Below are positions 34,142 through 34,883 of a stretch of 34,883 bases of DNA, one piece after another (positions within the stretch are counted from its first letter, which is position 1; each line of letters starts with the position of its first letter). The stretch is from Azonexaceae bacterium (lineage in GTDB: Bacteria; Pseudomonadota; Gammaproteobacteria; Burkholderiales; Rhodocyclaceae). The position numbers were made by a program, and so were the translations under genes. Under the pieces are notes generated by a model. That model was not told the DNA's origin, searched no databases, and saw only the letters and a list, made by a program, of their open reading frames with translations. The DNA lies in contig SSSZ01000080.1 in assembly GCA_009469675.1 (NCBI GenBank), positions 1-34,883 of the forward strand, read 5' to 3'.

Positions 34142-34762
34142 ATGGCTACTAACAGTCGTATCGAATGGACTGAGCAAACATGGAACCCGACAGTGGGGTG
34201 CACCAAGATATCGCCTGGGTGTAAGCATTGTTACGCTGAATCTATGGCAATGCGCTTGCAGGCCATGGGAACGCGGGGCTACGAAAACGGGTTTCAGCTA
34301 ACCCTGTTACCAAATCGCTTGGAAGAGCCTATTCGCCGCAAGATTCCTACTGTCTACTTCGTTAACTCGATGTCTGACGTTTTTCACGAAGATGTCCCAT
34401 TCGATTACATCGAGAAGATCTTCGATACGATCGCAAAAACGCCTCAGCATACGTACCAAATCTTGACCAAGCGTGCAGATCGGTTGGCGGAGTTTTTTGC
34501 TCAACGTTCAGTACCATCTAATGCTTGGCTCGGGGTGTCAGTGGAAGATCAAAAGTATGGCCTTCCAAGAATTGATTACCTTCGAATGGTCGATGCAAAA
34601 ATTCGCTTTCTGTCGATTGAGCCGCTGTTGGAGCATCTGGGCGAAATCAACCTTGCCGAGATTCATTGGGTCATTGTGGGCGGGGAATCAGGCCCCAAGG
34701 CTCGCCCCATGCAAAAGGAATGGGTTGATGATATTCGCGTACCGACGTCCCCCCGGAATTGA
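34142..34762 (+). pseudogene. DUF5131 (Gp37/Gp68) three-cysteine protein, 3'-truncated
   Basis: The first 199 residues match the phage Gp37/Gp68-like DUF5131 family: EWTEQTWNPTVGC, the three-cysteine motif C20-X6-C27-X2-C30 (GCTKISPGCKHCYAE), NSMSDVFHEDVP, QILTKRADRL, GVSVEDQKYG and VGGESGPKARPM. The cysteine motif resembles a radical-SAM iron-sulfur site. Family members are often encoded beside a three-Cys-motif partner protein (TcmP), from memory. After WVDDIR (base 34738) similarity stops and seven foreign residues lead to a stop, because an IS3-like element has inserted. The conserved C-terminal part is lost, so function is doubtful. Cotranscription with the LexA-like gene suggests damage-induced expression of the intact ancestor. 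Confidence 0.8.
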
Positions 34763-34883
34763 GTAGCGATTAACTTTAGAGTCCAATCCCACGATCAAGG
34801 AGATTGGACATGAAGAAGCGATTCACCGAAGAGCAGATCATTGGCTTCCTGCGAGAAGCCGAAGCGGGGCTGCCGGTCAAAGA
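34739..34883 (+). mobile_element. Left end of an IS3-family insertion sequence (partial)
   Basis: The sequence from about 34739 interrupts the DUF5131 gene and carries a non-coding leader followed by a transposase start. The exact terminal inverted repeat cannot be fixed, since the right end is outside the window. The boundary is inferred from loss of DUF5131 similarity after base 34738. Confidence 0.65.
34810..34883 (+). CDS. IS3-family transposase OrfA, N-terminus (partial)
   Basis: The ATG at 34810-34812 is preceded by AAGGAG (34797-34802). The 24 visible residues begin MKKRFTEEQIIGFLREAEAG, the characteristic start of the HTH_Tnp_1 domain in IS3-family OrfA proteins. The product binds IS ends and is normally fused to OrfB by programmed frameshifting. 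The gene runs out of the window. Confidence 0.88.
   Translation, partial: MKKRFTEEQIIGFLREAEAGLPVK

Noticed and set aside
34473-34766. A 97-codon frame inside the DUF5131 gene
   Set aside because: It overlaps a better-supported frame and has no motif or ribosome-binding site.

Overview
The window looks like a high-GC betaproteobacterial chromosome segment, most like Rhodocyclaceae. This is inferred from gene content and order: zapD-coaE, ftsE-ftsX next to ftsY, and an M16 peptidase pair followed by rsmD-coaD-ferredoxin. The central block (about 3570-33185) is GC-rich. Both ends (about 85-3545 and 33186-34883) are visibly richer in A+T and carry mobile-element genes, so the window appears to be a core block flanked by two accessory islands.

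Left island (1-3545): the tail of an unidentified gene, a truncated WYL-type HTH regulator, a beta-CASP metallo-beta-lactamase-fold putative RNase with a PcfJ-like protein just downstream, and a P4-type tyrosine integrase. The integrase starts just beyond the 3' end and terminator of zapD and has AGCTACAC direct repeats upstream, so the island probably integrated at the zapD 3' end.

Central block, minus strand first: zapD, then a tightly overlapping trpB2-SPOR-coaE operon, a sugar-transfer ATP-grasp gene behind a palindrome-containing promoter, and a REC-GGDEF diguanylate cyclase. A plus-strand run follows: DOMON-like protein, NamZ-type exo-muramidase, a large TIR protein with fourteen 48-residue repeats, and the ribosome-rescue hydrolase ArfB, whose start overlaps the TIR stop. 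Then come an esterase, a 2H phosphoesterase and a lipase-like hydrolase. On the minus strand a probable transcription unit runs LGFP-repeat metalloprotease, Tat-type FAD oxidoreductase, FIST sensor and multi-PAS hybrid histidine kinase. Next are ftsX and ftsE, with a 43-codon ORF overlapping both by 4 bases, and ftsY. A short inverted-repeat element lies between ftsE and ftsY. Reading plus again are an active/inactive M16 peptidase pair, rsmD, coaD and a YfhL-type ferredoxin with a strong terminator.

Right island (33186-34883): a candidate structured small RNA ending in a 12-bp-stem terminator, a LexA-like self-cleaving repressor with a 9-bp inverted repeat over its putative promoter, and a three-cysteine DUF5131 (Gp37/Gp68) gene cut by the left end of an IS3-family element. 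The best candidates for an undescribed system are the LexA-like/DUF5131 pair, the beta-CASP/PcfJ pair and the TIR-repeat/ArfB unit. No tRNA, rRNA or CRISPR array was seen.
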